NCBI RefSeq assembly: GCF_000471905.2
Contig: NW_006494931.1
Coordinates: 576,646-640,645 of the forward strand
Length of the DNA: 64,000 nucleotides
DNA from: Amborella trichopoda
Taxonomy: Eukaryota > Streptophyta > Magnoliopsida > Amborellales > Amborellaceae
Direction: 5' to 3'
Shown here: one piece after another, positions 20,501 through 32,090 of the stretch
Layout of the letters: each line of letters starts with the position of its first letter
Position numbering within the stretch: position 1 is the first letter of the stretch
The notes under the pieces: model-generated
The model's database searches: none
What the model was told of the DNA's origin: nothing
What the model saw: only the letters and a program-made list of their open reading frames with translations
Made by a program: the position numbers and the translations under genes

Positions 20501-20739
20501 GCTACCATTCTTGGAAATGTCATCTTTCTATTCTTTATCGAGCTTCTAATACTTTTTTTATGTGCCCAATCTTGCCACAATGAAAGCAAGTCACTATCTT
20601 CTTGATTTTGATCTAGCTTTATCCTCAATTAGCTACTTTGGACCTGATTCATGAACCTTTTTCGATTTGTGACAGTAAATTGTGGGGTGGATGTGTTGGA
20701 TGATCTTCTTTTAATCTATTTATTCAACAAACTACTAAT
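17590..20739 (-). pseudogene. Copia-1 pol and gag C-terminus (Ty1/copia, decayed)
   Basis: No long frame survives, but minus-strand fragments fall in copia order. A zinc knuckle, CFHCGKIGH at 20560-20600, has lost its last Cys. A pre-RT integrase stretch (19241-19549) contains a YLDEEFDYRLWDPKNRK-type motif. Reverse transcriptase fragments include CELKKSLYRLK (about 18630-18655) and YIEKVLKRFN (about 18280-18320). The RNase H fragment near 17775-17825 resembles YCDSxSAIxLSxNTSF. Many stops and frameshifts interrupt it. The fragment stops at 20739 within gag, where the Tat element T1 begins; gag resumes at 46924. Family and orientation are well supported; exact ends are not. Confidence 0.75.
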
Positions 20740-23715
20740 TGTTGGAAGAAATTTTTTATCATCATGGGTCCCCGATCAATAAAGCTTAACAGACAGTGGA
20801 AATTTTGACAGTCTCATAATAGCCCCAGAACTGGCCAAGATCTTCATAAGAACTCTCAAAAGTCTCCTGCCAAGTTTCGTCATATTATGACATGTCTAAA
20901 GCAGCGTAGACTGATAAATAGTTTCGGCAGAATCAACCTCTAGTACCCTGAAACGGACCTTATAACTAGAGCTATATTTTCGTTATCTCAATTTACCGTG
21001 GGACCACTGCTATTGGATCCGGCACGGTTGAAAGCTCCCAAGGGGTCAAATTTTAGCTTGAACGGACACTCAGGAAGAAGTTATAGGTGAAAGAGCGAAA
21101 CAAGAGTAGCCGCACGCTATTCCCATGCGACCACCTTGCAACTCAACTCCATTAAAGGGGTAATCACGACTAGTGACTTTTGACGCTTATATCTCCCTTG
21201 TCTGAGTTTGGATCGTGCTCAAACTTGATGAAGTGTATTCATCTCATCGAGACGAGCATTTCGATATGTGGCACTCCCTGCGATAACGCTCGAGCGAGAA
21301 TAAAAGCTAGAGAGAAGTTGCTGATCTGTGAAGAAAGTGCAGGAAAATTAACAACGTTGTGCCTCGCTCGAGCAGCCAAATCACACCGCTCGCAACGTCG
21401 ATCGACATGAAACCAATTTTATCGCTTGCGTAAGAGGTAGGGCTAGCTCTAGTCTAAATGCCGTACATGATGAATGGTCAGATTTCGCACATAAAGCCGA
21501 TGAAGTGAATGCAAATTTCATTATAGGAATTCTAGATTTCGGCAAAAACTCCAAAGTTGCAAAATCTTCGACCGGGCACGAAATCGAGTTGCGTTCGTTG
21601 CCCCGTGATCCTGATGGCATGCTCAGTGTGATCTAGCGAAGAAATCACAGAAAAACATTAAGGAACGAGTATACAATCGATCCCAAGTTTCAAGATTCAT
21701 TCAAATTTCAAGTTACATGATTGTGCCTTAAAAACACAATCCATCGCTCGAAGTTGGTATCAAATCGATCGCCATGCCGAGCCCTACAAGAAAACAATAA
21801 TCTTTCGATCAAACGAGCATCAAAATGACCTCGGATCATCCATGAAATATCATGCACGTTCTAGGGCAACACATTGACAGTCTTGGAATTCCACAACTTG
21901 TTAGGAAGGGGGCAAATTTGTCATTTTGTACCATATTTTTTAATTTCTTTTATTTCAATTAAATCTTAATTTTCAGCAATTAGGTTTAGTTTTAATCAAT
22001 CCACCCATGTTTGGGCACAATTCTATATATACCACGTATCATCATTGTGCGTAAAAAAAGCTTGAAACCCTTCACCAAAGAGAATTTTTACTGAATAGAA
22101 TTCCCTTTCCTTCTCATTGTTGGGTTACGATTGGAGAGAGAGAGTAAGGAGAGAGAAACTTTTGGACAGGTACCTCTAGGCTCAAGGTAAATCTTTTCTC
22201 TCTTCTTTTCTTTCTTCTTGTTCTTCTGAGTCTCCCTCGGAGGCCATGCACGGCTGTGGCAGTGCCAGGCATGCCTCTTTCTTTTCTTTTTACCTTTCCT
22301 ATGGTTTCACAGGTCGTGCTTGACGATGGCAACGCCATGTGTGATCTCTTTTCCTCCTTTTGTTAGTTCATCTCTATCACTCAGCGAGGCTTGTAGACGG
22401 CGCTGCTCATCACCGTCCGCAGATGTATCCTTAACGCCTTAGTGAAGAACACAGACGACGAAACTTATTGCCGCCCGTAGGGGTATCCCCCTGTTGCGCG
22501 CCAATCGCAGACGGCGTTGCCCATCACCTCCCGTGAGAGGTCGCGGCAACACTTATTGCCGTCTGCGAGCTTCCTTCACGCGCTCGGTGCCTACGGCCGT
22601 CCGCGAGCTTCCTTCGTGCATTCGCCCATGATCTTCCTTCTTGCTCTCGGTGCCTATCGCCGTCCGCAAGCTTTCTTCATGCTCTCGGTGCCTATCGTCG
22701 TGCGCAAGCTCTTCTTGCGCCCCACGCCTACCGTCGTGTGCCTTGGCAAGAATTGTCGCCGTGCGCCTCGCGAATGGTTGTCGCCACACGCTTCATAAGA
22801 GGCTTTAGCCACCCGCGCAAGGGTGTGCTGCCTTCTCGTGTTGCCCAACGGCGATGCCTACCACCGCCCTTGGTTCACCGCTTGCCCTCTAGCCGTGAGT
22901 GGTAGTGCTTAGCGTCGTCTAAGGGCTGTGACACTGCTACTCCGAGGTTATGGGTGGTGACGCTTAGCGTCGCTCGGGACCTCATCTCTTTGTCGTCTCG
23001 TGCATTCTCTTCATTCTCTTCTCACTTGACCGAGGGTGGACTCAGTCTAGTGTTGCCATAGCGGTCTTGTTGTCGAGCAACATTGCCGTCATGCTGGTCA
23101 CAAGTACCATGCTCATCTTACTACCACACCAGATTAGGACAGTCATGTCGATCTTGGTTTCGAGTAGTATTGTCGTCGCACCGATCCAAAATATCATGCC
23201 CGTCTTGCTATCACTCCGGGTCGGTTATTGCACTGGTCCAGCTATCATGCTAGCCTTGTCCCCTAGATGAGTACCCTCTTCTTTTCTCCTCTCATTCAAA
23301 CCTTCCACTTCATCACCTAATTTTGTACATTCTTAGCAATGTGAATGTGCGTTGCCCTAAGAAAAGGGCGGGCCTTTCGGCCCACTTGTCTTACAAATTA
23401 ACCATAATAGTGTTGTACAAAAAATAAGGAGATTGCAGTTCAAAAGAGGCGATTGCAAACCAGCTGAAACAACTAAGGGGCTTTCTGTCATGATCTAAGA
23501 GAGAGCCCGCACGAGTCAGCCTGAGTAAGTCACAGATCCAGGTGACGTTGGTCTCCACCTCACATTCAAAATCCTCTCTCACCAATTGTATACCTACCCT
23601 TGTTCTTGAACAAGGTTCTCAAGAGAGCGATCTCAGGTCCCGTGTCTTCCAAACCCGAGACATGTGTCACCCGATCACCTAGATCCGAGAAGGCGAGATT
23701 GAGGCACCTAACTAG
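20740..23715 (+). repeat. T1 5' LTR (long, ~3 kb)
   Basis: It begins TGTTGGAAGAAATTTTTT and includes CAATAAAGCTTAACAGACAGTGGAAATTTTGA, which matches T2 read in reverse. It ends just before the PBS. A TATATATACC word at about 22023 could be the promoter TATA. The T2 counterpart is only about 0.9 kb because most of the 20900-22400 section is absent there. Confidence 0.6.
22515..22800 (+). repeat. ~38-bp GC-rich minisatellite in T1 LTR
   Basis: The unit reads approximately CTCGGTGCCTATCGCCGTCC + GCAAGCTTTCTTCATG and recurs about six times with drift. The same words occur inverted in the T2 LTR at 46510-46740. CpG-rich, unlike the AT-rich surroundings. Confidence 0.75.
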
Positions 23716-23717
23716 AT

Positions 23718-23735
23718 TGGCAACTCCACTAGGGA
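23718..23735 (+). other. T1 primer-binding site (tRNA-Arg type)
   Basis: TGGCAACTCCACTAGGGA differs at two positions from the T2 site TGGCGACTCCACTGGGGA. The T2 form corresponds to the tRNA-Arg-complementary PBS known from Ogre/Tat elements. Confidence 0.75.
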
Positions 23736-24949
23736 TATATTACCCCTTCGTCGGTTTGCTCTTATTTGATCAGTTTTTTCTTTTACTTTCTGCATTACTT
23801 TCTATTGCATCTGAGTTATTCAACTCGTTCATCCGAGTTGGGGATTTTCTCATCCCACACTCGTGGCTGTCCCAGGGAAGTGAGCTGCTCAAGCCTCCTT
23901 CCCTACACTTCTAATGAGTCAAGACTCATAGTCCAGCTCCCAGGTGCTTTCCTTGGTTGGTGTGAGAGGGGACTGAAAGGTCCTTGACTCCCCACTTCCT
24001 CGCCCTGCAAGGCTCCTTGCATTGGTAGCACATCTGCTACCGCACACAGCACACACCCTTCTACTGGTAGGTCCCTTGCCAGTCATATTGCTAGGGTACA
24101 CTAGAAGGCTGCCTTGTCCACTCTCGCAAATGCAATCGAGTTGTCATCGCTTCTAAGGGTCGCCGCAAGGCTACCCCTTGAACTCCTTCACTACCCCTAA
24201 CTTCTATATCAAGAGGCTCGGCACATGGAGGCAGAATTCCTGGGGTCTCCATCCTACGCACAGACCTAAAAGCTCGTGGTCCAACCACTCGAGCCACACC
24301 TCAGGGCAACTTTCATACTGCCTCGAACTCGTGTTCAAGGCTAGGCCTTCTCGAGCCAAACCCTGCATGTGCCATGCATCCCACAGCTCGGGGCAACTTC
24401 AGTTTGGCGTCAGCTCGAGCACATGAGGGTCGACGACTTTGTCCTCCCTCTCACCACACACAGCTTCACCCTGTGAGAGATGGGCTTCTACCCGGTCCCT
24501 CACAGACACAAGCTCGTGGGTCTCGACCTCCTAAGGGCGAACCAGTTGAGCAAACCCGGGCTAACTCCCAAGTCTCGGATGGTTAACCCTAAAGGTGCAC
24601 ACACACCAACTTTGTAGGTTCCTCCCCGATCCCGGCTCAAGCGACGTCATGAACCAGCTCCTTCTTCTATCCCTCCTCTCTCACCAGGCAAGTACCTCGA
24701 GACCTGATACTCAAAGGTCTTCCTTAAGAGTACCATCTTGAGCCAGCCTCAGGTCAGCGGTGCACGTAGGCCCCACAAAGGAATTCGGGGTAACGACCTG
24801 ATGTTAGACAGAGGCCTCCCGCGACCAAGGCAGAAACCCAGGTTGCTTTCTGTCCTTGGACCCCGCTCTCTCCTTCAGCTCATAAACACGACCCTCGCAT
24901 GCTCAAGAAAAGCGAGGCAATCCAAGCCGCAGGCTTAGTTTCGAAGTGA

Positions 24950-26340
24950 GGTCCATAGCCGCCTCAAGATCAAGCAGAAGAAAGGTCTCCAGATCCTGAT
25001 CAATGAAGCCCCTAAGGCAGTTGAGGTTACCACCTTCGGTGACCTCCTGCCTCATAATCCCTTCTTCCATCTTCAGACTTCAGAACTTGACCAGGTTCAA
25101 GAATACTGCTCGGTGATCACTGTCCAGAAGCCACGGTCTCAAGACCGTCGAGAACTGGTCCTCACAAGGTCGGTATACAAGGCTGACTTGCCATGCATGA
25201 CTCGCCAACCCCGGCCATCCATTACTCCACCTAGCTTTGACCTTCTAGAAGAAACGGTCAGTGTCATGGTGATTAACGAGATGAACGACGCCCACGAAGA
25301 ACCGATGAATAGGTTCGAGGTAATTAACGAGATGTACGACGCCCACGAATAGCTGGAACGTCTAGAAGCCTTTAGGTCCCCTTCTTCTCATAGTTCCCAG
25401 GCAAACTTCCCCACCGGTCTCCCAAGACAGCTTTCCTTCTTGCGGGGTTTCCCAGACCGACATAGACGCTAAGGTGGCCCATAGCCTCAAGAACAAGGTC
25501 CCAGGCATGCAAGAGGTTCCGCTCTACCAGAAGCCGTACCCTTCGTACATCGACCAGATGTCGTTTCTCCTGAACTATCAAAAAGGAAAGCTCCCCTGAT
25601 CAACGGTACTACGTCCCACACCAGCATACTGCTCACTTCGAAGCGACCTGTTGAGAGACGGAGATTGACGGGTGACTCCTCCTCCGTCAGTTCGTCGAGA
25701 CTATTGAAGGGAAAGCCTACCAGTGGTATGCTCGGCTGCCTCCAAACTCAGTGCATACCTAGCAGGAAATGGAGCAGTTGTTCTACCAATGCTTCTACGA
25801 AGTCTAAAGGAACATGGAAACCATCGAGCTCCTCACTCTAACTCAAGACCTTGGTGAGACAGTTGACAAGTTCATCGCCTGATGGAGAGAGCTGACAACC
25901 TTTCATGCCACTCCCATGATTGAGAAAGCAGCTGTCAAGACCTGCATACGAAACACGCTTCCTGAGATTGCCCTGCATGTCGAGGTCTTCAATCCACCCT
26001 CCATGTCAGAGCTCATCTCTAAAGCAGTTCGTATCGAGGTTCTGTCCAAACACCATGGCGGATCTCATCAGCAAACCTCTGGCTCGAACTCCCGCTCCAA
26101 CAATCGGGGCAACCAATAGAAAGCAGTGATCAGTGCAGCCGTCATCGTGACTACCACTAACAAAGCCGCTCCTCAAACGCTGGACATCTCCAAGGCACAA
26201 ATGTCTCAGGCTGGGGGCAAGCGACAGTTCTACAATAAGGTCCTGCCCCCTAAAAACATAAAGGGAAGTGACTTCTAGACCCAGCACCAGAACAAGTTGT
26301 ATCCTTTTTACAAGGAGTGGTCCCTGCACTACTTTGACTA
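24950..26340 (+). pseudogene. T1 gag (retrotrans_gag-like), broken
   Basis: Fragments in several frames match the T2 copy: VEVTTFGDLLPHNP, YPSYIDQMSFLLNYQKGKLP, MExxELLTLTQDLGETVDKFIA (stop) WREL, and RNTLPEIALHVEVFNPPSMSELISKAVRIE. This is the capsid-like domain typical of Ty3/gypsy gag. Stops (TAG/TGA) and a frameshift between gag blocks make it non-functional. 23736-24950 upstream is leader with no clear protein domain. Confidence 0.7.
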
Positions 26341-26355
26341 CTACTCGATTAAAAC

Positions 26356-27130
26356 ATGATCTATCTGCCAGAGATCAGCACTCCAGAACAACATGGACAA
26401 GTGACATATGAAAGCTACTGTGCCTATCACAGGAAAGTAGGCCACCCCACTCAGGACTGCTATAAGCTCAACGACACTATCAAAGCCCTTATTAACAAGG
26501 GTCAGGTCATGCTCGAAGAGTTAAAGAAAGTGTTCGGGGCAACTGGGGCTTCTCTCATAGTGATAATACAAGAAGATAATGGGGCACCCGCCATCCTCCG
26601 TGCACTATTTTCCATAATTCTTGAAGAGGGACACATCACGCCAATGTCGACAAGGCAGCCTAAGTTCTTGCCTCCAGGAACGGAGAACCTCTGGTGGTCG
26701 TATCACCTGATACGAGGCCATGATGTGAGCGAATGCACTGTCTTCCACGAACTCTTGGCAAAGAAGATGCAGCAATGTCGGGAAGCTCATGGTAACCCAG
26801 AAGGACGCCCTCAAGTCCCTCTTCCACCAGTGCAAGAAGAACTCCCGATGCAAGCCTCGAGAAGAGCTAAGCTAGAGCCTCTGTAGGCCCTCTTCGAGAC
26901 AATGATCTAATAAGGTCTCATCACTCCCCAAGCCTGCCAAGCAACCTAAGCGCATTGCCTAGGGTATGGTAAACCTCTGGTGCCCATATCACTAAGTATG
27001 GGGCCACGAGCTGAAAGAATGCTATGGGTTTGAAGCTGTAGTCACTCAGAAGGTGGAGGAAGGCCACATCATTTGTGCCATTCTCTTAGAGCACTTCTAA
27101 GCTGTCACTCCCGTCCAAGAGGAAATCTCA
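26356..27130 (+). pseudogene. T1 triple zinc-knuckle-like modules
   Basis: Three modules with the pattern C/W-x-YH-x4-GH-x4-C occur in order: CAYHRKVGHPTQDCYKL (about 26419), WWSYHLIRGHDVSECTVF (about 26694) and CPYH-stop-VWGHELKECYGF (about 26980). They are followed by hydrophobic I/L-rich tails ending in GQV, GHI and GHI. The first sits in a 176-codon open frame (26356-26886), and the third is broken by a stop. The first Cys of module 2 is Trp here. T2 shows the same three modules. Confidence 0.7.
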
Positions 27131-28026
27131 TTACAGGTCCCTTATGAGCATACACCGGACCCTTCAGAGCCCTCGACCTCTGAACCCTGGGAATTCTACT
27201 ATGGGTGAAGTAGGCTCAAATCCCTGAAGTGTGAGGCAATCCACCAAGCTAGGACTACTCATCAGCCTGATATGATGAACCAATCCCCTCCTCAGGGATC
27301 CAAAAGGAGACGAGCACCAAGGTCAGCTCGCCGAAGGAACCACAACCCTCAGCCACCAGTCGAGGAAGAGTTTCTCTGACCCCTTCCTCTACTGCCAACC
27401 TCGTAGGACTTCATCCCAGGCGCAGCTCGCCTTATCTTGTCAACCAATCAGACGGACATCCCTGAGTCATCAATAGCTTGGGAGTCGTCCAATATGGGTG
27501 ACGACACTAAAAGCACCCCACAACGGTAAAAGTTGGGGCAAGACCTAAAATACCCCCTGCACATATCCAATTCCGGCGACAATGTAGAAAGCTGCATGGA
27601 ACATTCTAACTCTTCTTCTTCTCCCTGCTCTTCTATTTCTTCCATAGGTGCAACTCGATAGTGCTCAGACTTCGACACTCTAAACAGAGAGCTTAGAGGC
27701 ACCAACCTTAGCAGGTCGCAGAGAAAGCGCCTAAGAAAGATGCTGGCCCCCTGTCAACCCAAGCCAAGATCGAGCCACCCTCAAGCTCCTCTTCCAAAGA
27801 CGCCTCCTACATGGTGCGGATCTTGGAAGTACCATCCAGCATGGGGCAAATGAACCTAAGATTGGGTAAGAAGCTACACCCTACACCTCAAAATTTCAAG
27901 GTTCTCAAGTTTCCTGATCCTTAACTTTTCCCTAAGCCTCAACCTCAAACCTCTACATCCCTAATACAAATACCTATTGCCTCCCCATCAACCCAAACCG
28001 CACCAACTGAACAACAAAGTTAGCCA
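27131..28026 (+). other. T1 low-complexity linker between gag and protease
   Basis: Ser/Pro/Gln-rich translations with stops, for example HSNSSSSPCSSISS and FDTLNRELRGTN. The T2 counterpart is at about 41740-42540. No domain recognised. Confidence 0.5.
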
Positions 28027-28850
28027 GTGTCACAAACCAAAACTCAACCAAAACCTGTTCCTAAGCCTACCCTACCACGTACACCAGTGACTGGATCAGG
28101 AACGCAGAAGACTAATGAGGATAAAGTTAAATACGATGTAATTGGGCACTTGAGAAACCGTCCAGCCCTTCTAAGTATATATGATGCCCTTCTGCTGTCT
28201 AGGGACTATCGTATGGCCCTGATGCAGGCTCTTTATAAACTAGAGGTATACGAGACTGAAGTGGAGCCTATTGAGGTTGACCCAGCCATCCTGAGTTGTG
28301 CGTGGCAATCTCATTTTTCGAAGATGACCTTCAGTTGGGAGGCGAATTCCACAATCGGCCCCTCTTTGTGCATGATGAACTACACGCCTGCCTTAGCAAC
28401 CAGATCATGCTGGATGGAGGGTCAATAGTCAACCTGATCCCAAGAAGGATCCTCACCCGATTGGGATTAGGATCTGACGACCTCACTCCTACCCACATCA
28501 CCTTGCAAGGGTTCAACCAATAAGGAGAAAAGCCAACTGGCACAGTGCGTCTTCGCCTCAAGATCGGTGACCTCAACGATTATGCTCAATTTCATGTGAT
28601 CGACACCGATACATCTTACAACGTCTTGCTCGACCGCCCTTGGCTTCATGATCAGGGGGTGGTTCCTTCCACGCTCCACCAATGCTTTAAGTATAGCCGA
28701 TATGGGAGACAACACAATGTCTATCATGACAAAAGACTGTTGCCTGTAGCCGAAACTCATTATACTGACGCTAAGTATTATTTCACCGACCTTTCAGCAC
28801 CAAAAAAATCAAAGGATGATGTCTGGAAGCTTGTGAGAGAGACATGACCC
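28027..28850 (+). pseudogene. T1 aspartic protease region (Tat type)
   Basis: KYDVIGHLRNRPALLSIYDA and LSRDYRMALMQALY precede the protease. The active-site region reads MLDGGSIVNLIPRRIL (about 28408-28455), with THITLQGFNQ, and after a stop RLKIGDLNDYAQFHVID and YNVLLDRPWLHDQGVVPSTL. The DRPWLH motif and the Asp-Gly-Gly-Ser active site are typical of Tat-lineage gypsy proteases. A frameshift near 28290 and a stop at 28522 disable it. Confidence 0.75.
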
Positions 28851-29750
28851 TCGTCTCACGATGACGCTGAAGATCTAGGACAAATGATTACAGACATGTT
28901 CAAAGAGGAGGAAAGACAAGGCAAAACCCTCCGTTTCACTCTTATCTGCCCAACTATACCTTGTCACCTCTCCAAGGTCATGGTGCCTTCTCCCGAAGGC
29001 AAATCTTCCCCCTCTACTTCTGCTTCTAATTCGCCAGAACAAAATAACTAGCTAGAAGCAACTCCTGAGACTGAGAAAGCCTTGGAGTTAGACCTTCCAG
29101 CAGCGAGGGTTACCTATATGGCGGACCAACAAAAGGTTCTGCACTTCCCCATTGCTCGTTTAGAAGCAGAATTGGCACACCAACCACCGAGGAGGGTACT
29201 CCAAATTCCATCCTCATGGAACAAGGGTACCACCAATAGCCAAGAGAAGGTTTTTCACCTCTCAGAGGTTCTCGAAGAGGTACAAGACGATAAGAGGTAG
29301 CCCTCTGGCTCTCAGGAACAAGACCCCATAGTAGAGATGAGAAGCGAGGTTCGTAGCCTCCAGAATCAGTTGGCCATTATGCGCGTCGCTTCAAAGCACT
29401 TGAAGGAGTTTGTCCCAAAGTCTCAGACTTATGACGAGCTCAAAAGCAATGCACCTTGAATCGAAGCCAAAGCTCCCCCAGATTGGAGTATTTACAATGA
29501 ACAGGCTCACCAAATCATGAGAATCATGAATTATGGACCCCTGTCCAATCAAACACTAAGGGGTGAGGAAGCAGCTGCTCCCACATTCGAGGTTGAAGCC
29601 ACAGAAAGCGGTCAAAAGACGAAGGAAGAAGTGGGATATCCTTTTTCGTCTGACACGATGAAAGGGCAGAAGCAATAAAAAAGAAAAGAAAGACAAGGAA
29701 GAACAAAAGTCATGTCGCACATACAATAGAGAAAAGAATTTCCATTCATA
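28851..29750 (+). pseudogene. T1 post-protease region, no polymerase recognised
   Basis: Open segments such as 29082-29300 (LDLPAARVTYMADQQKVLHF) and a charged tail to a stop near 29678 follow the protease. Homology with T2 stops near 28985. A reverse transcriptase would be expected downstream in an autonomous element, but I see none of its motifs before the minisatellites begin. Confidence 0.5.
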
Positions 29751-29819
29751 AATCAAGTGGGCATTACAAGCTCATTTTCTCTACAAAAAAGAAGAAATGA
29801 AAAGAAAAAGAGAAAGAAG

Positions 29820-30100
29820 GAATTGCCATCCACGGTCATCGTCGTGTGCAACTCAATGCCGCGCGTGATAATCGCTGCATGCCTTCGTTCAAGGCTATCA
29901 CCGTGTGCCTTCGTTAAGGGCTATCGTCGCGCGCCTTCGTCAGGGGCTATCATCACATGCCTTTGTCAAGGGTTATCACTGCATGCTTCATCAAGGATTT
30001 AGTGTCGTGTGCCTCACCAAGGGGCTAACATCGCATGACCTTCATCAAGGCCTTAACACCGTGAGCGCCATCCAGAACTTAGCGCCGTGTGCATGCCACA
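29820..30100 (+). repeat. ~30-bp minisatellite (CTTCGTCAAGGGCTATC type)
   Basis: Degenerate units around GCCTTCGTxAAGGGCTATC followed by rTCGCGYGC recur about eight times. It is GC-rich and follows the T1 coding remnant, where Tat elements often carry variable tandem repeats. Confidence 0.7.
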
Positions 30101-30224
30101 ACACTCCCATCTGAACCTTTGTCCTGCATCTCTAGGAAGTTCATTCCCTACACCTCAGTCTCGCTCTTCATGAGTCAAGTTTCCAGTTACGACTCGGTTC
30201 CTAGGAGAGTCACTTTCCCTTATC

Positions 30225-31400
30225 ACAGCCATGATCTAGTTGCATGACCTTAAATTGCATGGTTCAAACTATATGACCGTAAACTGTAGCGGAGGTCTAA
30301 TTTCATGACATTAAAATTGCATAGTCCTAGATGCATGACTTTAAATTGTGTGGCCATGGTCTGAGCTACGAGAACTTAATACTGTAATGCCAATCCCTGT
30401 AGTAAAATGATAAACAATGCGACAAATAGTCCACACGCATGACTTTAAACTGTGAAATAGATGCAACCCTTCGCTAGGTGTATTCCATCAACATCTCCAG
30501 TGGAGGTAGGCGTATGCAACATAAAAAGGGAGTCATGCTTACCCCTTCAATCCCCAGTAGGTTTGTTTTACACCAACACCCCAGTAGGAATCACACCCTA
30601 TTGCGACCCACTACCCCCAGTGGGGTTGAATCTGTACTCTGGCCTGTCAATCTCACTAGAGTTACATCATACCATCACTCATCATCGTCAGGGAGTCACA
30701 ATTACCCTCTTAATCCCCCATGAAGTTCGCTTCTGCTTGCCACTCTTTAGGACCACCATCTTCATCTAAATCTCTCTGCTTGCGTAGAGCCTCAACTATC
30801 TTTATTCTCTTGGAGTCAGATTACTATCCATAGATCTATTCCCCATACAGCTTCACTTACATGGCGACCCACACAATGGTTCATGCTGCATGACCTTAAA
30901 CTGCACAGCCATGGTCCATGCTGCATGACCTTAAACTGCACTGTCATAGTCCATGCTGCATGACCTTAAACTACACAGTCGTGGTCCATGCTGCATGACC
31001 TTAAACTGCACAGTCGTGGTCCGTGCTGCATAACTTTAAACTGCATAACTATGGTCCAAACTATATGACCTTAAATTGTAGCACAGGTCTAGTTGCACAA
31101 CCTTAAACTGCTTAGTCCTAACTGTATGACTTTAAACTGCATAGCCACGGTCCGAACTATATGACCATAAACCATAGTCTACATCATACCTGCATGACAT
31201 TAAAAGGCTCCGCATCATGGTCCAAACTATATGACTTTAAACAGTAGTGGATATCTAGTTGTACAACCTTAAACTGTTTGGTCCTAGTTGCATGACTTTA
31301 AACTGCATAACCATGGTCCGAGCTATAGGACCTTAAACCATAGTGCATGTCTTGGCCCCATGAAGTTAAACTGCTTTGCTCATGTCTAGGAGGCATGACC
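30225..31400 (+). repeat. 35-bp minisatellite (CATGACCTTAAACTGCA)
   Basis: The core CTGCATGACCTTAAACTGCA recurs at exact 35-base spacing from 30878 to about 31050 (starts near 30878, 30913, 30948, 30983 and 31018). Looser copies cover 30225-30450 and 31050-31400. It lies between T1 coding remnants and T3 gag. Confidence 0.85.
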
Positions 31401-32090
31401 TTAAAGACACCCCCACACATACCCGCACACCCCCTTTATGTGCATTTCATGCACGCTTTCGCTAACCGACCCATTCGTGTGCGCGCACCACCTTCATTGC
31501 TTCCCCAGTGAACCCATTCACTTCACTAGCACTATTCATCATTCCCCAATAAGTCTCATCCAAGCTCACAAAATGGTGAACCATCGCGCCATCCATACTC
31601 GTCGTCAGCTAGTGGGTCACCACTTTTCACCCACCTTTCATACATCTTCCATCTTTCCTAGGTAGCCTCACGTCATTCCCCAAAGTGAGTCAAGTACATT
31701 ACCATTCTCACTCTATGGCCTCCACAGACTGCCATTCATCACCACTACAGTTCAGCTGTATGATCCTAAACTATAGTGCACATCATGGTCGCATGACGTT
31801 AAAAGGTTTCGCATAGGTCTCGAAGGCATGACCCTTCACAAAAAACGGCCATGGTGTACACCTGAACAGGGGAACGCCATGAGTAAAATCGACAGACGGG
31901 CATGGTCACGAAACCATGAGTAAAAGAGTCTCGTGAAAATAAAAACCCGAGCACGGTGAAAGCCCCAAAAGGGCACCGTGAGTAAAAATGGATGAAAAGG
32001 GCAGACATGGTCACAAGGTCATGGGTAAAAGAACTTAAAAACAAAAGAAGTTGGTGAAAACCGTCTTTACGGTGCCACTTCCCCTGTTCA
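31401..32090 (+). other. leader-like spacer with ATGAGTAAAA repeats
   Basis: Short direct repeats (GGTCACrAxxCATGrGTAAAAGA) at about 31905, 31965 and 32010. No gene was seen. It may be the untranslated leader of T3. Confidence 0.4.

Larger units (their letters stand above)
20740..29750 (+). mobile_element. T1: Ty3/gypsy Tat-lineage element, gag-protease only
   Basis: Structure: long 5' LTR (20740 to about 23715), PBS at 23718-23735 matching the 3' end of tRNA-Arg as in Ogre/Tat elements, retrotransposon gag (about 25000-26140), three zinc-knuckle-like modules (26400-27050) and a retroviral-type protease (about 28130-28850), then a basic linker region to about 29680. No reverse transcriptase, RNase H or integrase fragment was recognised downstream, and no matching 3' LTR. 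The reading frame is broken throughout. T2 is an inverted copy. Confidence 0.7.

Noticed and set aside
30878-31060. CRISPR-like 35-base periodicity
   Set aside because: The whole period is repeated sequence; there are no spacers. It is a minisatellite.
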